Assembly (NCBI GenBank): GCA_021812705.1
Contig: JAKAMT010000009.1
Coordinates: 1-38,975 of the forward strand
DNA from: Bacteroidota bacterium
GTDB lineage: Bacteria; Bacteroidota; Ignavibacteria; Ignavibacteriales; Melioribacteraceae
DNA length: 38,975 nucleotides
Reading direction: 5' to 3'
This document shows, one piece after another, positions 27,983-38,432 of this stretch. The notes beneath the pieces are model-generated. The model saw only the letters and a list, made by a program, of their open reading frames with translations, was not told the origin of the DNA and made no database searches. A program made the translations under genes and the position numbers. Every line of letters begins with the position of its first letter. Within the stretch, counting starts at the first letter, position 1.

Positions 27983-28132
27983 TTAATGCTCCCTCATTTG
28001 AAGTACAAAAATTTACGGGAATGAATCTATGAATTTTTTATTTCAATTCCCCTCTATAAAATATACTATGGGATTTTTTTTAGCGCTCTAATTTTTCTAA
28101 TTTGATCAACAATTTTCAAAAATAGGAAAACA

Positions 28133-29482
28133 ATGGCAGAGAACATTACTACAGAAAAAAAGATCAGCTGGAAATTTCCAAAGGATTTCTGGATCGCAAA
28201 TGTAATGGAGCTTTTTGAAAGAGCCGCTTATTACAGTTTTTTTATCGTGCTGACTTTATATCTTACGAACATTGTAGGCTTTAACGACAAAGAAACGGGA
28301 GTGATAGCTGGAATATTTTATTCGGGGATATTTTTTCTTACACCTTTCATGGGGGCTATGGCAGATAAAATAGGTTTCAGAAACGGGATGATGCTAACAT
28401 TCACATTTCTATCTATCGGATATTTTTCACTGGCGATAATTCACACTAAGATTGCCGTCCTGTTTTTCCTGTTGATTGTAATGCTTGGCGGCTCTTTTAT
28501 AAAACCGCTTATAACCGGAACGGTTGCAAAAACCACAACCGAAGATAACAGAGCGCGCGGATATTCTCTTTTTTATTGGGTTGTCAATATCGGCGCCTTC
28601 GCCGGAAAAACTTTTGTACCGTATGTACGACAGGGACTTGGACTGGAGAATGTTTACTTTTTCTCCTCCGCGATGGCATTATTCGCGCTTCTATTTACAT
28701 TTCTCTTTTACAAGCCGCAGAATTTTGCCGGAGAGAAGAAAAGCATAGCACAAATTTCGTCAACTCTTTTAAAGGTAGTGCGCACGCCCAGATTGATAAT
28801 TCTTATTCTTATCGTTTCAGGATTCTGGATAACTCAGGGACAGCTTTATGCTTCGATGCCAAAATATGTAATCAGGCTGCTTGGCGAGAGCGCCAAACCG
28901 GAATGGCTGGCAAATGTTAATCCTCTTGTAGTTGTCCTTTCGGTTGTGCTGGTTACTCAGCTGATGCGGAAAAGAAAAGCCGTTACTTCAATTTTAGTCG
29001 GAATGCTGCTTATGCCATTTTCGGCTTTCGCAATGTCGCTGGGCCAAAGTTTTGAAGGCGGATTCGCAAATCAGATTTCCGTGTTCGGACTCTTCAGCCT
29101 CCATCCGTTAACTATGATGATGATAATCGGAATTTCCATACAGGGTTTGGCGGAATGTTTTATCTCTCCTCGTTATTTGGAATATTTTTCTCTTCAGGCG
29201 CCGAAAGGAGAAGAAGGATTGTATCTTGGATTCAGCCATCTTTACAACTTCGTTTCTTCGCTCGTCGGATTTATTTTGAGCGGATTTTTATTGGATGCGT
29301 ACTGTCCCGATCCAAAAACATTGCCTGCAGGATTAACGGAGACTCAGCGGGCTGCATACTACGCAGATGCCAGCCACATCTGGTACTATTTTTTAGTAAT
29401 AGGCATGGTTGCCGCGGCCGCATTATTTATTTTTAAGTACACAACGGAAAAGATCGACAGAAGAAAATTGCAGCAGATCTGA
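28133..29482 (+). CDS. POT/MFS-family (peptide) transporter
   Basis: About 12 TM; FWIANVMELFERAAYYSFFIVLTLYLTNIVGFNDKETGVIAGIFYSGIFFLTPFMGAMADKIG resembles the proton-dependent oligopeptide transporter family. Confidence 0.8.
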   Translation: MAENITTEKKISWKFPKDFWIANVMELFERAAYYSFFIVLTLYLTNIVGFNDKETGVIAGIFYSGIFFLTPFMGAMADKIGFRNGMMLTFTFLSIGYFSLAIIHTKIAVLFFLLIVMLGGSFIKPLITGTVAKTTTEDNRARGYSLFYWVVNIGAFAGKTFVPYVRQGLGLENVYFFSSAMALFALLFTFLFYKPQNFAGEKKSIAQISSTLLKVVRTPRLIILILIVSGFWITQGQLYASMPKYVIRLLGESAKPEWLANVNPLVVVLSVVLVTQLMRKRKAVTSILVGMLLMPFSAFAMSLGQSFEGGFANQISVFGLFSLHPLTMMMIIGISIQGLAECFISPRYLEYFSLQAPKGEEGLYLGFSHLYNFVSSLVGFILSGFLLDAYCPDPKTLPAGLTETQRAAYYADASHIWYYFLVIGMVAAAALFIFKYTTEKIDRRKLQQI

Positions 29483-29493
29483 GTCTTATTGAA

Positions 29494-30561
29494 TTAGTCC
29501 GCAATACGGACAGATAGATCATCAGAAACAATAATTTTTTTACGAAACGGGAACGAATAATTCCCGTTTTTATTTGCTGCAACAATTTTAAGCAGATGTT
29601 CGCCAGGTTGAAGAGCATCTGTTTTGAGAAGAACTTTTCCAGAAACTTTATCGTACGTAAACTCTTTCTCTCTCTTATCAACAAAAACCTGAATAGACTT
29701 CGGATTTATTCCGGTAGAATCGTGAAGATCAAATTCCAAAACAAAATTGTCATTCCCGTCCATAAGACTGTCGCTTACTATTTTAATTTCAGGTTTAGAA
29801 GCTCTTAAATATTTTGCCAGCCCCTTAAAAATTCCCCAGGCCTGAATTTGATTGAACTCTTCATTGTTCAGGCGTAAAATTTCGAATCGGCTTGTATGAA
29901 ATGCGCATTCAACCAGCACTGCGGGAATTTTTGATTTTCGCAGGACAGAAAATCCTTCACCCGGATAAATAATATAATCGGAATAAGTGCCGTCGAATGA
30001 ACCGAGTCCTCCCGAATTTCTCATTGCATAAGCGAGGTCACGTTCTATGTATCTGGCTAAATCCCGATTTGAAGGATCATACTCATAACTTTCATCTTTG
30101 GCGTGATAATAGGTGGAAGTGTAATCCGTAAAATCATCTTCGGATTTGCCCGGGGCGTTATGGTGAATGCTGATAAAAAATTCGGCGCCGCTATTGTTTG
30201 CCAGTTCGCTTCGGAAACCGAGATCCACCGTTTTGTCATCTTCTCTAGAAAGAAAAACCTGCGCGCCGGCTTCTTCCAAATATTTTTTCAGATTGAGAAC
30301 TACGCGCAGATTCACATCTGCTTCAGTTACAATCCCGTTTTTATCTTTATTCTTGCGGTCTTCTCCCCCGTGGCCTGCATCCAAAAATATTTTTTTCCCG
30401 GCAAGATAAGCAGAATAGTCTTTAACTATATTTTCACGCACCGCGGCATCTTTCATCTCGGGCGGATATTCAAAAAGAGGAACCGCAAGAGATGAAGAGC
30501 AGCTCTGCAGGCCTGCAGCAATCAGAATCGAGATCACTCCGAAAATATATTTTTTACGCAT
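29494..30561 (-). CDS. N-acetylmuramoyl-L-alanine amidase (Amidase_3), lipoprotein
   Basis: KKIFLDAGHGGEDRKNKDKNG...VTEADVNLRVVLNLKKYLEEAGAQVFLSRE...FFISIHHNA; start MRKKYIFGVISILIAAGLQSC gives a lipobox. Confidence 0.9.
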   Translation of the reverse strand: MRKKYIFGVISILIAAGLQSCSSSLAVPLFEYPPEMKDAAVRENIVKDYSAYLAGKKIFLDAGHGGEDRKNKDKNGIVTEADVNLRVVLNLKKYLEEAGAQVFLSREDDKTVDLGFRSELANNSGAEFFISIHHNAPGKSEDDFTDYTSTYYHAKDESYEYDPSNRDLARYIERDLAYAMRNSGGLGSFDGTYSDYIIYPGEGFSVLRKSKIPAVLVECAFHTSRFEILRLNNEEFNQIQAWGIFKGLAKYLRASKPEIKIVSDSLMDGNDNFVLEFDLHDSTGINPKSIQVFVDKREKEFTYDKVSGKVLLKTDALQPGEHLLKIVAANKNGNYSFPFRKKIIVSDDLSVRIAD

Positions 30562-33500
30562 TTGTTCCCTTCCATAGAAAAGTGACATTTCGAGCAATGA
30601 GTTAAGTTCTGTTTATAATTACCGCTGTTTATTGAATCTATTGCTAACCCAAGTTCCGATTGATAGCTGGACAGCCCTGCGGCATCAAGATAATGCTTAA
30701 CGGGTGAATCCGGATGTTTTAAAAAGACAAGTCGAAGCTCATATTTTTTGAAGTCTGCAAATAATTTCGAAAGCACATAAGCATAAAATTTGAGCTGAGG
30801 CATATAATCCGCCGCACGGGCATTGATCTGTTCTTCTTTCACGTTATCGGTTTTGAAATCAATAATGATAAGCTTTTCATTTTCAATTACAAGTCTGTCA
30901 ATAATTCCGTACAAATAATTCTTTCCTTCAGAGCAATAAACTTCATATTCATTCTTATAATTTATATAACCGCTTATTTCTTTGTGCTGCGCGGAACTAT
31001 AATAAAATCTTATCTCATTAATTATTGATTCAAGCAATTTTACTCTATCATTCACTTTCTCTGACGGAATTTCCAGAGCAACCAAACCGGAAATATATTG
31101 TTCTAGTTCCGTTTCTCTTATTTCATCTTTTAGAATTGCATGTATCAGCTTGCCGCGAAACTGTGCATAAGGCATAAGTTCAACGTCTTCATTCGCATTG
31201 AATTCATAATTGCTTTTTTCTTTCTTGACTAAATTATGAACCGCCGAGTATCCCAACTCATAAGTAAGCTGATATTTTACAGGGCACTGAGTGAACATCG
31301 AAATTTTAGTTGCGGAAATAATTTCTCGCTCGGGCAAGTCGGATATTATTTCAGTGAGATCTGTTTTTTCATTTTCCACAATCTTAGGATCAGCAGAATT
31401 AATCTCAGGTTCTTCTATCTGATCGATAAATGTTATTTCTGCAGGGACTTCCTTAGAGAAAAACTCATGCTTGCCGTCAGCTATCCGCATAAACTGAACT
31501 TTTTTAGTTATAAATATATTTTTTGTGCGGAAGTCCGTTTTTAATCCTTCGGATAAAATTTGGAAGAAAGAGTTGTTTCTTAATTTAAAGTCTTTATGCG
31601 TTCCGGATATGAAAAGGTAATTTATAGCCCGCGTTATACCGACGTAGAGCAGACGTTTCAGTTCCGCCCGGTTCTTTCGCTCATTTATATAATTATAAAG
31701 CGACACTATCGGTGGTGTGGATTGTTTTTCAAAATATTTTTGATTAAGCGGCACTTTTGAAAGAATTCCAAAATTTTTATCTATACTCAAGGATCTCGCT
31801 TTTACGGAATCGTCCTGACCGAATTCATTGCAGCCATAAAGAAATACCGCCTTATATTCGAGGCCTTTCGCCTGATGCACGGTTAATATCTTAACGCTGT
31901 TTTCATCGCGTGCAATTTGCGCCTGCCCTTCGTCCTCGAAGCCTTCTATCGATTCTCTCAGGAAGAGTGTAAAATCATAGAGATTCTTAAAACTCTTCTG
32001 AGAATAGCTTCTTGCCAGCGAGAGAAGTTTTTGAATGTTCGCCAGTTCCTGTGTTGAATTTCTTTTAGCCGCAATTACTGTCCAATATCCGCTCTCGCGC
32101 AAAAGTTTTCTGATTAGAGAAGAGATCTCCATTCCCAGCGCCGTATTGTAGTTCTCCCCCAGCTTCAGAACGGCCTGTTTCACCTCTTCATCGGTATCAG
32201 CGTAATTTTTTAGTTTCTCAAAAAAAGTTTTTCCGGACTGATTTTTTAATTTAAAGAGAAGCCGGTCAGAAAAATTAAAGAAGGGAGAACGCAGAATACC
32301 GACCAACGCGGCATCATCTTCCCGGTTCAGAAAAAAAGCGAGATAGTTATACACATCATAAATGGTCTGCCTCTGGTAAAAGCCTTTTCCTCCAAGGATT
32401 GTAAACGGAACGCCGTACCGGACGAATGACTCTTCCAATTCCAAAAACGAATCCCGCTTTCTGCATAGTACCGCAATATTGCTGAAATTGAGTTCGCTTT
32501 TATTTTTCATTAAAACAATTATTTTTCTGGCGACAAGATCATTTTCCCTAACACCGGCAGCGCTGTCTGCAAGGAGAAATTCCACCTTGCCTTCCATTTC
32601 ATCCTTTGTGCAGATCAGATCGTTATGATCAACTTCATTAAAATACTTATCAGGATTCCGGAACAGATTTTCAAAAAGATGATTTATGAATGAAATAAGA
32701 GAGGGAGCCGTTCTGAAACTGTGCGGAAGATTAATTATTTCACCCTCAGGAACACTCGACTGAATTTCGTTTTTGGTTCTTTCAAATATTTCAAGATCGG
32801 CATTCCTGAAAAGGTAAATGCTTTGTTTTTCATCGCCCACGACAAAAATGTTTCCACTTTTCAAATGATTGAGAATGGGCATTATAATTTCATATTGCAG
32901 TTCATTCGTATCCTGATATTCGTCAATCATTATATATTTATATTTTTCGCGCAGAACAGATCTGACATTTTCCAAATCGAGGATCTTTTGAGTGGAGATC
33001 AGCAGATCCTCAAAATCCATAAAACCGTTTTTCCGTTTTTTCGATGTGTAAATACTCAGAGCATATTCATAAATTTTCAAAAATATTTTTACAAAGCGGA
33101 CCAATTCCAAATGAGCCAGTCCGGATTTATCCGCATTAAAGAAATTTGAAAGATTATTAAATGAACTCTCTATAACTCCAATTTCATCAGTAAATTTTTC
33201 CCTCTCCTTGTTCAGATAACCGGATTTTCTTACAGACAGCTCCTTTGTCAATAAATTTTTATCCAACTCCTTTAGCAAGGAGAGAGTTTGGAACTGAGGT
33301 TGTACGGCAGGCAAGCTGTTTAGAATATACCCGGCTTCCAACGCATATTTATTATCAGCGTTTTTGGAGAGTACAAATTCATTTATTTTTTTCAGCAAAG
33401 GAATTAAATCGGTCAAGGTCTGCGAGAAGATGGAATTAAATAGATTCTCAAATTTAGCGGTCATCTCCTCTGCCAGATTGGAATCGCTGCCCTCATAGTC

Positions 33501-34067
33501 TTCCTTAAAATACCTTTCTATTGTATTCCGTTTTTCTATAGCAGAGATAAGCTGGGCGGATAATAATTTTTTGGACGAGAAAAATCTGATAAGATATTGC
33601 AATTCCGAAGAGAAAGACGGATTCTGAATGAGAGAATTTACCGTTTCCTCAACACTCAGCTCAATTAATTCATCGGATGTCGATTTATCTATGGGGATAA
33701 AGTTCGCGTCTATTTCGGCTTCCGGGGCAAACTCTTTAAGTATGTTGATGCAGAATGAATGGATTGTTGATATGTTGGCAGAAACGAGCTGCCTTCTAAG
33801 ATTCTCCAACTTATTTTTAGTTTTAACATCTGCAGATTCATAAAGCTTCTCTTCAATCTCTCTGGCTATTTTTTTTTCCAGTTCGCCTGCGGCCTTATCT
33901 GTAAATGTTATTGCTACTATACTGCTCAGATCTGTTTCAGAATTTAAAGCGATCTCTACAAATCTCTTTGAGAGGACAAATGTTTTTCCGGATCCCGCGT
34001 TTGCCGTTACGGAAATATGCCGGTCATAAATCATAGCCTCTTTCTGCTGAGGAGTGAGGTTATTCAT
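30534..34067 (-). CDS. UvrD/RecB-like helicase fused to PD-(D/E)XK nuclease (AddA/Adn-like)
   Basis: Walker A VTANAGSGKTFVLSKRF, MIDEYQDTNELQ, VVGDEKQSIYLFRNAD, TVHQAKGLEYKAVFL; C-terminal nuclease LIIIDFKTDN and cysteines TQC...CSKCHFSMEGNKC. Confidence 0.92.
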   Translation of the reverse strand: MNNLTPQQKEAMIYDRHISVTANAGSGKTFVLSKRFVEIALNSETDLSSIVAITFTDKAAGELEKKIAREIEEKLYESADVKTKNKLENLRRQLVSANISTIHSFCINILKEFAPEAEIDANFIPIDKSTSDELIELSVEETVNSLIQNPSFSSELQYLIRFFSSKKLLSAQLISAIEKRNTIERYFKEDYEGSDSNLAEEMTAKFENLFNSIFSQTLTDLIPLLKKINEFVLSKNADNKYALEAGYILNSLPAVQPQFQTLSLLKELDKNLLTKELSVRKSGYLNKEREKFTDEIGVIESSFNNLSNFFNADKSGLAHLELVRFVKIFLKIYEYALSIYTSKKRKNGFMDFEDLLISTQKILDLENVRSVLREKYKYIMIDEYQDTNELQYEIIMPILNHLKSGNIFVVGDEKQSIYLFRNADLEIFERTKNEIQSSVPEGEIINLPHSFRTAPSLISFINHLFENLFRNPDKYFNEVDHNDLICTKDEMEGKVEFLLADSAAGVRENDLVARKIIVLMKNKSELNFSNIAVLCRKRDSFLELEESFVRYGVPFTILGGKGFYQRQTIYDVYNYLAFFLNREDDAALVGILRSPFFNFSDRLLFKLKNQSGKTFFEKLKNYADTDEEVKQAVLKLGENYNTALGMEISSLIRKLLRESGYWTVIAAKRNSTQELANIQKLLSLARSYSQKSFKNLYDFTLFLRESIEGFEDEGQAQIARDENSVKILTVHQAKGLEYKAVFLYGCNEFGQDDSVKARSLSIDKNFGILSKVPLNQKYFEKQSTPPIVSLYNYINERKNRAELKRLLYVGITRAINYLFISGTHKDFKLRNNSFFQILSEGLKTDFRTKNIFITKKVQFMRIADGKHEFFSKEVPAEITFIDQIEEPEINSADPKIVENEKTDLTEIISDLPEREIISATKISMFTQCPVKYQLTYELGYSAVHNLVKKEKSNYEFNANEDVELMPYAQFRGKLIHAILKDEIRETELEQYISGLVALEIPSEKVNDRVKLLESIINEIRFYYSSAQHKEISGYINYKNEYEVYCSEGKNYLYGIIDRLVIENEKLIIIDFKTDNVKEEQINARAADYMPQLKFYAYVLSKLFADFKKYELRLVFLKHPDSPVKHYLDAAGLSSYQSELGLAIDSINSGNYKQNLTHCSKCHFSMEGNKCVKNIFSE

Positions 34068-37000
34068 TTTCAGCCAGCGGAATTTTAATTAGGAAAACAG
34101 TTCCGGATTCATCGCTTCTTTCAATAGAAATTTCGCCTCCGAGACTGTTAATAAATTTTTTAGCCATGCTAAGGCCTATGCCCATTCCCCTTTTTTTAGT
34201 AGTAAAATTTTCGTCGAACACTTTGGAAATATTTTCAGGATTAATGCCCGTTCCGTTATCTTCTATTAAAATTTGGCAAAATCCCTCTGAGGACGAGACT
34301 GAGATGAATATTTTTTTAGCTTCGGCCTGAATGGAATTACGGATCATATTGATTATTGTTCTTTTAAGCTGATCATTATCGGCAAGCAGATAAATATTTT
34401 CTATTGATGAGCTAAACAATATATTTTTCTTCTCATCAGTAAAAAGATTCAGAGAATCCTTAATTACCGACACAGCGTTCAACTTTTCTATATTCAGTCT
34501 GGGCATTCTTGCAAAATTGGAAAATTCGCTCGCTATATTTTTAAGCGTGTCTATCTGGGAAATCAATGTAGATGTAACTTTGCCGAAGATCTGGTCAAAT
34601 TTTTCAGATTTGTCGTTATACGCGGCGATGAGCTGCTGAACATTCAATTTCATCGGTGTCAGAGGATTTTTTATTTCGTGCGCTACCTGCTTGGCCATCT
34701 CTTTCCAGGCAGATTCTCTCTCCATTTTTGCAATTTCATACTGCGACTGTTCAATTTTCTTCACCATTCGGTTGAAACCGTCCACCAGTTCCCTTATTTC
34801 ACCGGTAGTTTTATAATTTACTTCCACATTCAGGTCACCACTTCCCACTGATTTTGTAGCCAGGGTCAGTTTTCTGATTGGCGATGAAATTTGAGCCGCA
34901 AGGAGAGAGCTGAAAATAAAAAGAAGGAGAACGACTAACGAGAATATTCCAAAGAGGAAAATATCCAGCTCAACGTCTGAAAGCGGGACTGAAACTTTAT
35001 TGAAGAGATCATCCACGCGGAGTATAATGCTTTTACCTCCAAAAGAGAGAGACGCATAAACAACATTCACCGGAACCCCGTCTGTATCCTCCCTGTACAA
35101 TCCCCTTTTTTCTTTTTGCAGCGTGCAATTCGTATATGCAACCGGATTCGGGATCGATGGCAATAATCCTACTTCATTGTAAATCACCTGAGAACTGTAA
35201 ATCAGATTCATTCCGTCGAAGGCGGAGAAATTTAGATTTAAATCCCGTGCCGTTTTTTCGAAAAGAACTTCATGGTCTATAGTTGTGCCGGTCTCATAAA
35301 GATTCAGATAAAATTCTATCTGTTCCGTCATTTCGGTCAGCCTTTTTTCTACTAACTGCGCATTCTTCTTTTCCGTAAGGTCTCTGAAATAAAAAGCAAT
35401 TATGATAAGAGGAATCAGCGATATAAACATGAATGCTGCTACTAATTTTGTACGGTATGATGCAAAAATTGCTAGTGTATTTTTATACCTTGCAGATGCA
35501 GAGGCAATTATTAACAGAACAATAATTATTGTGTGAAGGAAAAATACTTTAAAAAAATCAGACAGATTCCACGAAAAATTTTTCTCTTCAACGGCAACCG
35601 CAAGAATTTTCTCTTTTGCCTGCTGATTGAATTTGTAAAGATAACAGAGATGGTTTTCCCCATTAATTTCCAGATTCAACCATGCTTCGGAATAAGATGA
35701 AAATTCTGTTTTAAGTATCTGCTCCAGCAGTTCAGTAGAAAGGAACGTTCCTCCATAAGAATGAATAAGCTGTCCATTTTGAAAATCAAATATTTTCAGT
35801 TTTGCAAAATCGAGCGCAGAGGATATTCCTGAGCGCTGCCTTGAAAATATTTTTGGCAATCCAGAGTCATTCAGATAGTTTTCGTCATATACGGCAGAAA
35901 CAACCGCATATCCTATGGTTGTATCATTTTCGATGACTGGAACGATACCTGTAAAATTTGTTCTCTCGCCGTACAAGTCAGTCTCTCTAAAGATTTTCAG
36001 GCTGTCCGGCATATCATTCAATTTTTCAAATACAGATCCGAACGGAACAATTTTTCCAGTCTGATATCCCCCCACAAAATTCTTGGATGAATCAAAAAAA
36101 TTTATCGCGGATGGAATTCCCTCGTTGTAAAGCAGACTGCCGGTCCATAACACGAATGCATCCGCAGAAAGATTTTCACTCTGATAGAATGAATTTACAA
36201 CACCATTATCCTGCTGAATCCTGACCAATGTTTGAAAAACCATGAACTCGACTAGGTCTTCATTCGTGCGCGTCAGTTCCTGAGCGGTGGTTTTAAGGGA
36301 TTCCCTCTCAATTCTTGAATTATAGTATGTGAGCAGCGCAACTGAAATGATAGACGCTGCGAATGCGTAGTAAACAAATACAAATTCTTTTATTCTTTTT
36401 TTCGATGAAATAAATAATAGAAGCACGCACGTTATCAGGATATAAATAATTCTGATAAGCGGTGTTCCCTGCGGCTCGCTTTGAATCGAATCGAATACCC
36501 ATCCGCTCAACTGAAGGACTGCAAAGATAATGGCAATAATTCTATAAGATTTTTTCCTCTCCTCTGTATTGAATAAGCTAAGCCAAAGCAAAAGAAGAGT
36601 CATTGAAAAAAGAAGAGAGCTGAATCCCAATGCAAGCAGATTGATATTCATCAAAAAGATGGGTGGAGAAGGAATAAGTGCAAAATCCTTGAAGTACCGG
36701 ATTGTTGAATCGAAAATCACGCTTCTAATAGCCGCGCTTAAACCTCTGAGGGAAAGCAGATAAAGGAACAAAATTGCAATTGAGGCAAGAACTATTTTTA
36801 TTTTTGAATTTTCCTGATTGCTTTCTCTCTCCGTAAAATATTCCCAGGTATATTTATATCCCGTGAATACTAAAATAATCAAGAAAAGAACTGTGACAAG
36901 AAATTCAAGAGGAGACCTGACCATTCCGAACGCAAAAACAGAAGAGAAATTAGCCGGATCGCTCAGAGAATTATGCACAAAAAAAGAAGGTATCTCAAAG

Positions 37001-37893
37001 GCGAAAAGTAGTATCCGTAAAAGTACCAAGAAGAGCGCAATTGAAATAAACCGGTACCTTCTCTTCTCAATTTTTTTTACACGTACGCGGAACCAGATTC
37101 CGCTCAGTACAATAATTAGCAAAGTGAGAGAGTACTGAATCAGAGTCACCTTTTTTTGAATCAGGAACAGCTCCGTGTCAAGAGACGGTTTGTCGAAAGT
37201 AGCTACTCCAATTTTATTTTTATAATTATTCAGAACTGGAAATGAATATCTTTTCCCGTCTTTTGATAATGGAGCGGTATCGGAATAATTAATTTCAATT
37301 TTTGTGAGCAGTGCGGAAGAAAGCGAATCCGTTAAATTTTCCGTTCTGTAAACTTTCCGGGAAAGAGAATACCTTTTTTCTACAGGAAGACTTATAACCA
37401 AAAGAAAGAATCTGCCTGAAATTTTTATTGTATCCGGTAAGACAATATATGTTATAGCTTTACGGCTTTGAAAAAAAGTCTGGCCTTTCAACGATCTGAT
37501 TTTGATAAAATCATTTTTTTCGAGCACGGGTTGGCTATTCCATGCGAAAAGGGAATCGCGGTCATCATAAATCTGGATCAGATAATTTTTTAATTCATCC
37601 GAATTTAAAAGTGAAAGGAGATCCGGTTTGCTGCCTTTCGATTCATTGTCCCCTGATTCAATTCTCTTTTTTATATGATGCAATGTACGGAGCAGCGTGC
37701 TGCTTTTTGAATCAAAAGTCTGGCTGATCGCATTACATGTATAATCCACCCTGTCAATCAGAGTCTCATTCCAACTGTTTTTTTCTTTTTCAACAATAAC
37801 CGGAGATAGGATTCCTGAGAGAGCAATCAGCAACACAATCAGAATCAGCAAGATCAGATATTTCTTATTCCGCTTAGAAATTTTAGCCGCCAT
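34060..37893 (-). CDS. Large multi-TM sensor histidine kinase (NtrY-like core: HAMP-HisKA-HATPase)
   Basis: HAMP-like LAAQISSPIRKLTLATKSVGSGDLNVEV, H-box KQVAHEIKNPLTPMKLNVQQL, N/G boxes MIRNSIQAEAKK, IEDNGTGINPENISKVFDENFTTKKRGMGIGLSMAK; 1277 aa with many predicted TMs. Confidence 0.93.
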   Translation of the reverse strand: MAAKISKRNKKYLILLILIVLLIALSGILSPVIVEKEKNSWNETLIDRVDYTCNAISQTFDSKSSTLLRTLHHIKKRIESGDNESKGSKPDLLSLLNSDELKNYLIQIYDDRDSLFAWNSQPVLEKNDFIKIRSLKGQTFFQSRKAITYIVLPDTIKISGRFFLLVISLPVEKRYSLSRKVYRTENLTDSLSSALLTKIEINYSDTAPLSKDGKRYSFPVLNNYKNKIGVATFDKPSLDTELFLIQKKVTLIQYSLTLLIIVLSGIWFRVRVKKIEKRRYRFISIALFLVLLRILLFAFEIPSFFVHNSLSDPANFSSVFAFGMVRSPLEFLVTVLFLIILVFTGYKYTWEYFTERESNQENSKIKIVLASIAILFLYLLSLRGLSAAIRSVIFDSTIRYFKDFALIPSPPIFLMNINLLALGFSSLLFSMTLLLLWLSLFNTEERKKSYRIIAIIFAVLQLSGWVFDSIQSEPQGTPLIRIIYILITCVLLLFISSKKRIKEFVFVYYAFAASIISVALLTYYNSRIERESLKTTAQELTRTNEDLVEFMVFQTLVRIQQDNGVVNSFYQSENLSADAFVLWTGSLLYNEGIPSAINFFDSSKNFVGGYQTGKIVPFGSVFEKLNDMPDSLKIFRETDLYGERTNFTGIVPVIENDTTIGYAVVSAVYDENYLNDSGLPKIFSRQRSGISSALDFAKLKIFDFQNGQLIHSYGGTFLSTELLEQILKTEFSSYSEAWLNLEINGENHLCYLYKFNQQAKEKILAVAVEEKNFSWNLSDFFKVFFLHTIIIVLLIIASASARYKNTLAIFASYRTKLVAAFMFISLIPLIIIAFYFRDLTEKKNAQLVEKRLTEMTEQIEFYLNLYETGTTIDHEVLFEKTARDLNLNFSAFDGMNLIYSSQVIYNEVGLLPSIPNPVAYTNCTLQKEKRGLYREDTDGVPVNVVYASLSFGGKSIILRVDDLFNKVSVPLSDVELDIFLFGIFSLVVLLLFIFSSLLAAQISSPIRKLTLATKSVGSGDLNVEVNYKTTGEIRELVDGFNRMVKKIEQSQYEIAKMERESAWKEMAKQVAHEIKNPLTPMKLNVQQLIAAYNDKSEKFDQIFGKVTSTLISQIDTLKNIASEFSNFARMPRLNIEKLNAVSVIKDSLNLFTDEKKNILFSSSIENIYLLADNDQLKRTIINMIRNSIQAEAKKIFISVSSSEGFCQILIEDNGTGINPENISKVFDENFTTKKRGMGIGLSMAKKFINSLGGEISIERSDESGTVFLIKIPLAENE

Positions 37894-37894
37894 T

Positions 37895-38335
37895 TCAATT
37901 TATGGTGATTTGAGAAATCCGCCACTGATTGTCGACAGATTGCAGGGAGATGAATACGTTGGCGCTGCCCCTAATTCCTCTGTGGTTAAACTTTAAGATG
38001 CCGGATGCAAACGGAGTGGACGCTTCAGATACAATATTGACTAATTTGAAACTTGCGCCGGTGTATACGCTTAAAAAATCCTTTATTACATAATAGGCCT
38101 GATTTGAACTGTAGTAGCCTGCCGTACCGTTTGAGAGACTTAGATAATTTTTGTCGCCGAAATAATTTGAGAATTTATCCACAGCCGCATTGTTCAATCC
38201 CTCTTCGATCCGGTAAAAAATTTTCTGGGCTTCCTTAATCTTTGCATCCTGTCCCGCAGCGGAGTTGCACAAAAAGATCATGCCCAGCAAAATAAATAAC
38301 GCGGGTCTGCAAAATATATCTATTGCTATCTTCAT
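37895..38335 (-). CDS. DUF4783-like secreted protein (NTF2-like fold suspected)
   Basis: Signal peptide MKIAIDIFCRPALFILLGMIFLCNSAAGQ (start corrected from 38362); FSNYFGDKNYLSLSNGTAGYYSSNQAYYVIKDFLSVY...SVDNQWRISQITIN. Confidence 0.75.
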   Translation of the reverse strand: MKIAIDIFCRPALFILLGMIFLCNSAAGQDAKIKEAQKIFYRIEEGLNNAAVDKFSNYFGDKNYLSLSNGTAGYYSSNQAYYVIKDFLSVYTGASFKLVNIVSEASTPFASGILKFNHRGIRGSANVFISLQSVDNQWRISQITIN

Positions 38336-38380
38336 CAACTTTTCATCAATATTTATAAGCAAAATAAATAAAAGAAATAA

Positions 38381-38407
38381 AAAAGCATACCATAGAGGTA
38401 TGCTTTT
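38381..38407. terminator. Rho-independent terminator (bidirectional symmetry)
   Basis: AAAAGCATACC-ATAGA-GGTATGCTTTT, 11-bp stem, with additional A/T tract (A-run 5' on plus = T-run on minus); separates the DUF4783 gene from the upstream gene. Confidence 0.88.
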
Positions 38408-38432
38408 CGGTAAAGGCCGCCTAAAATTTCAA

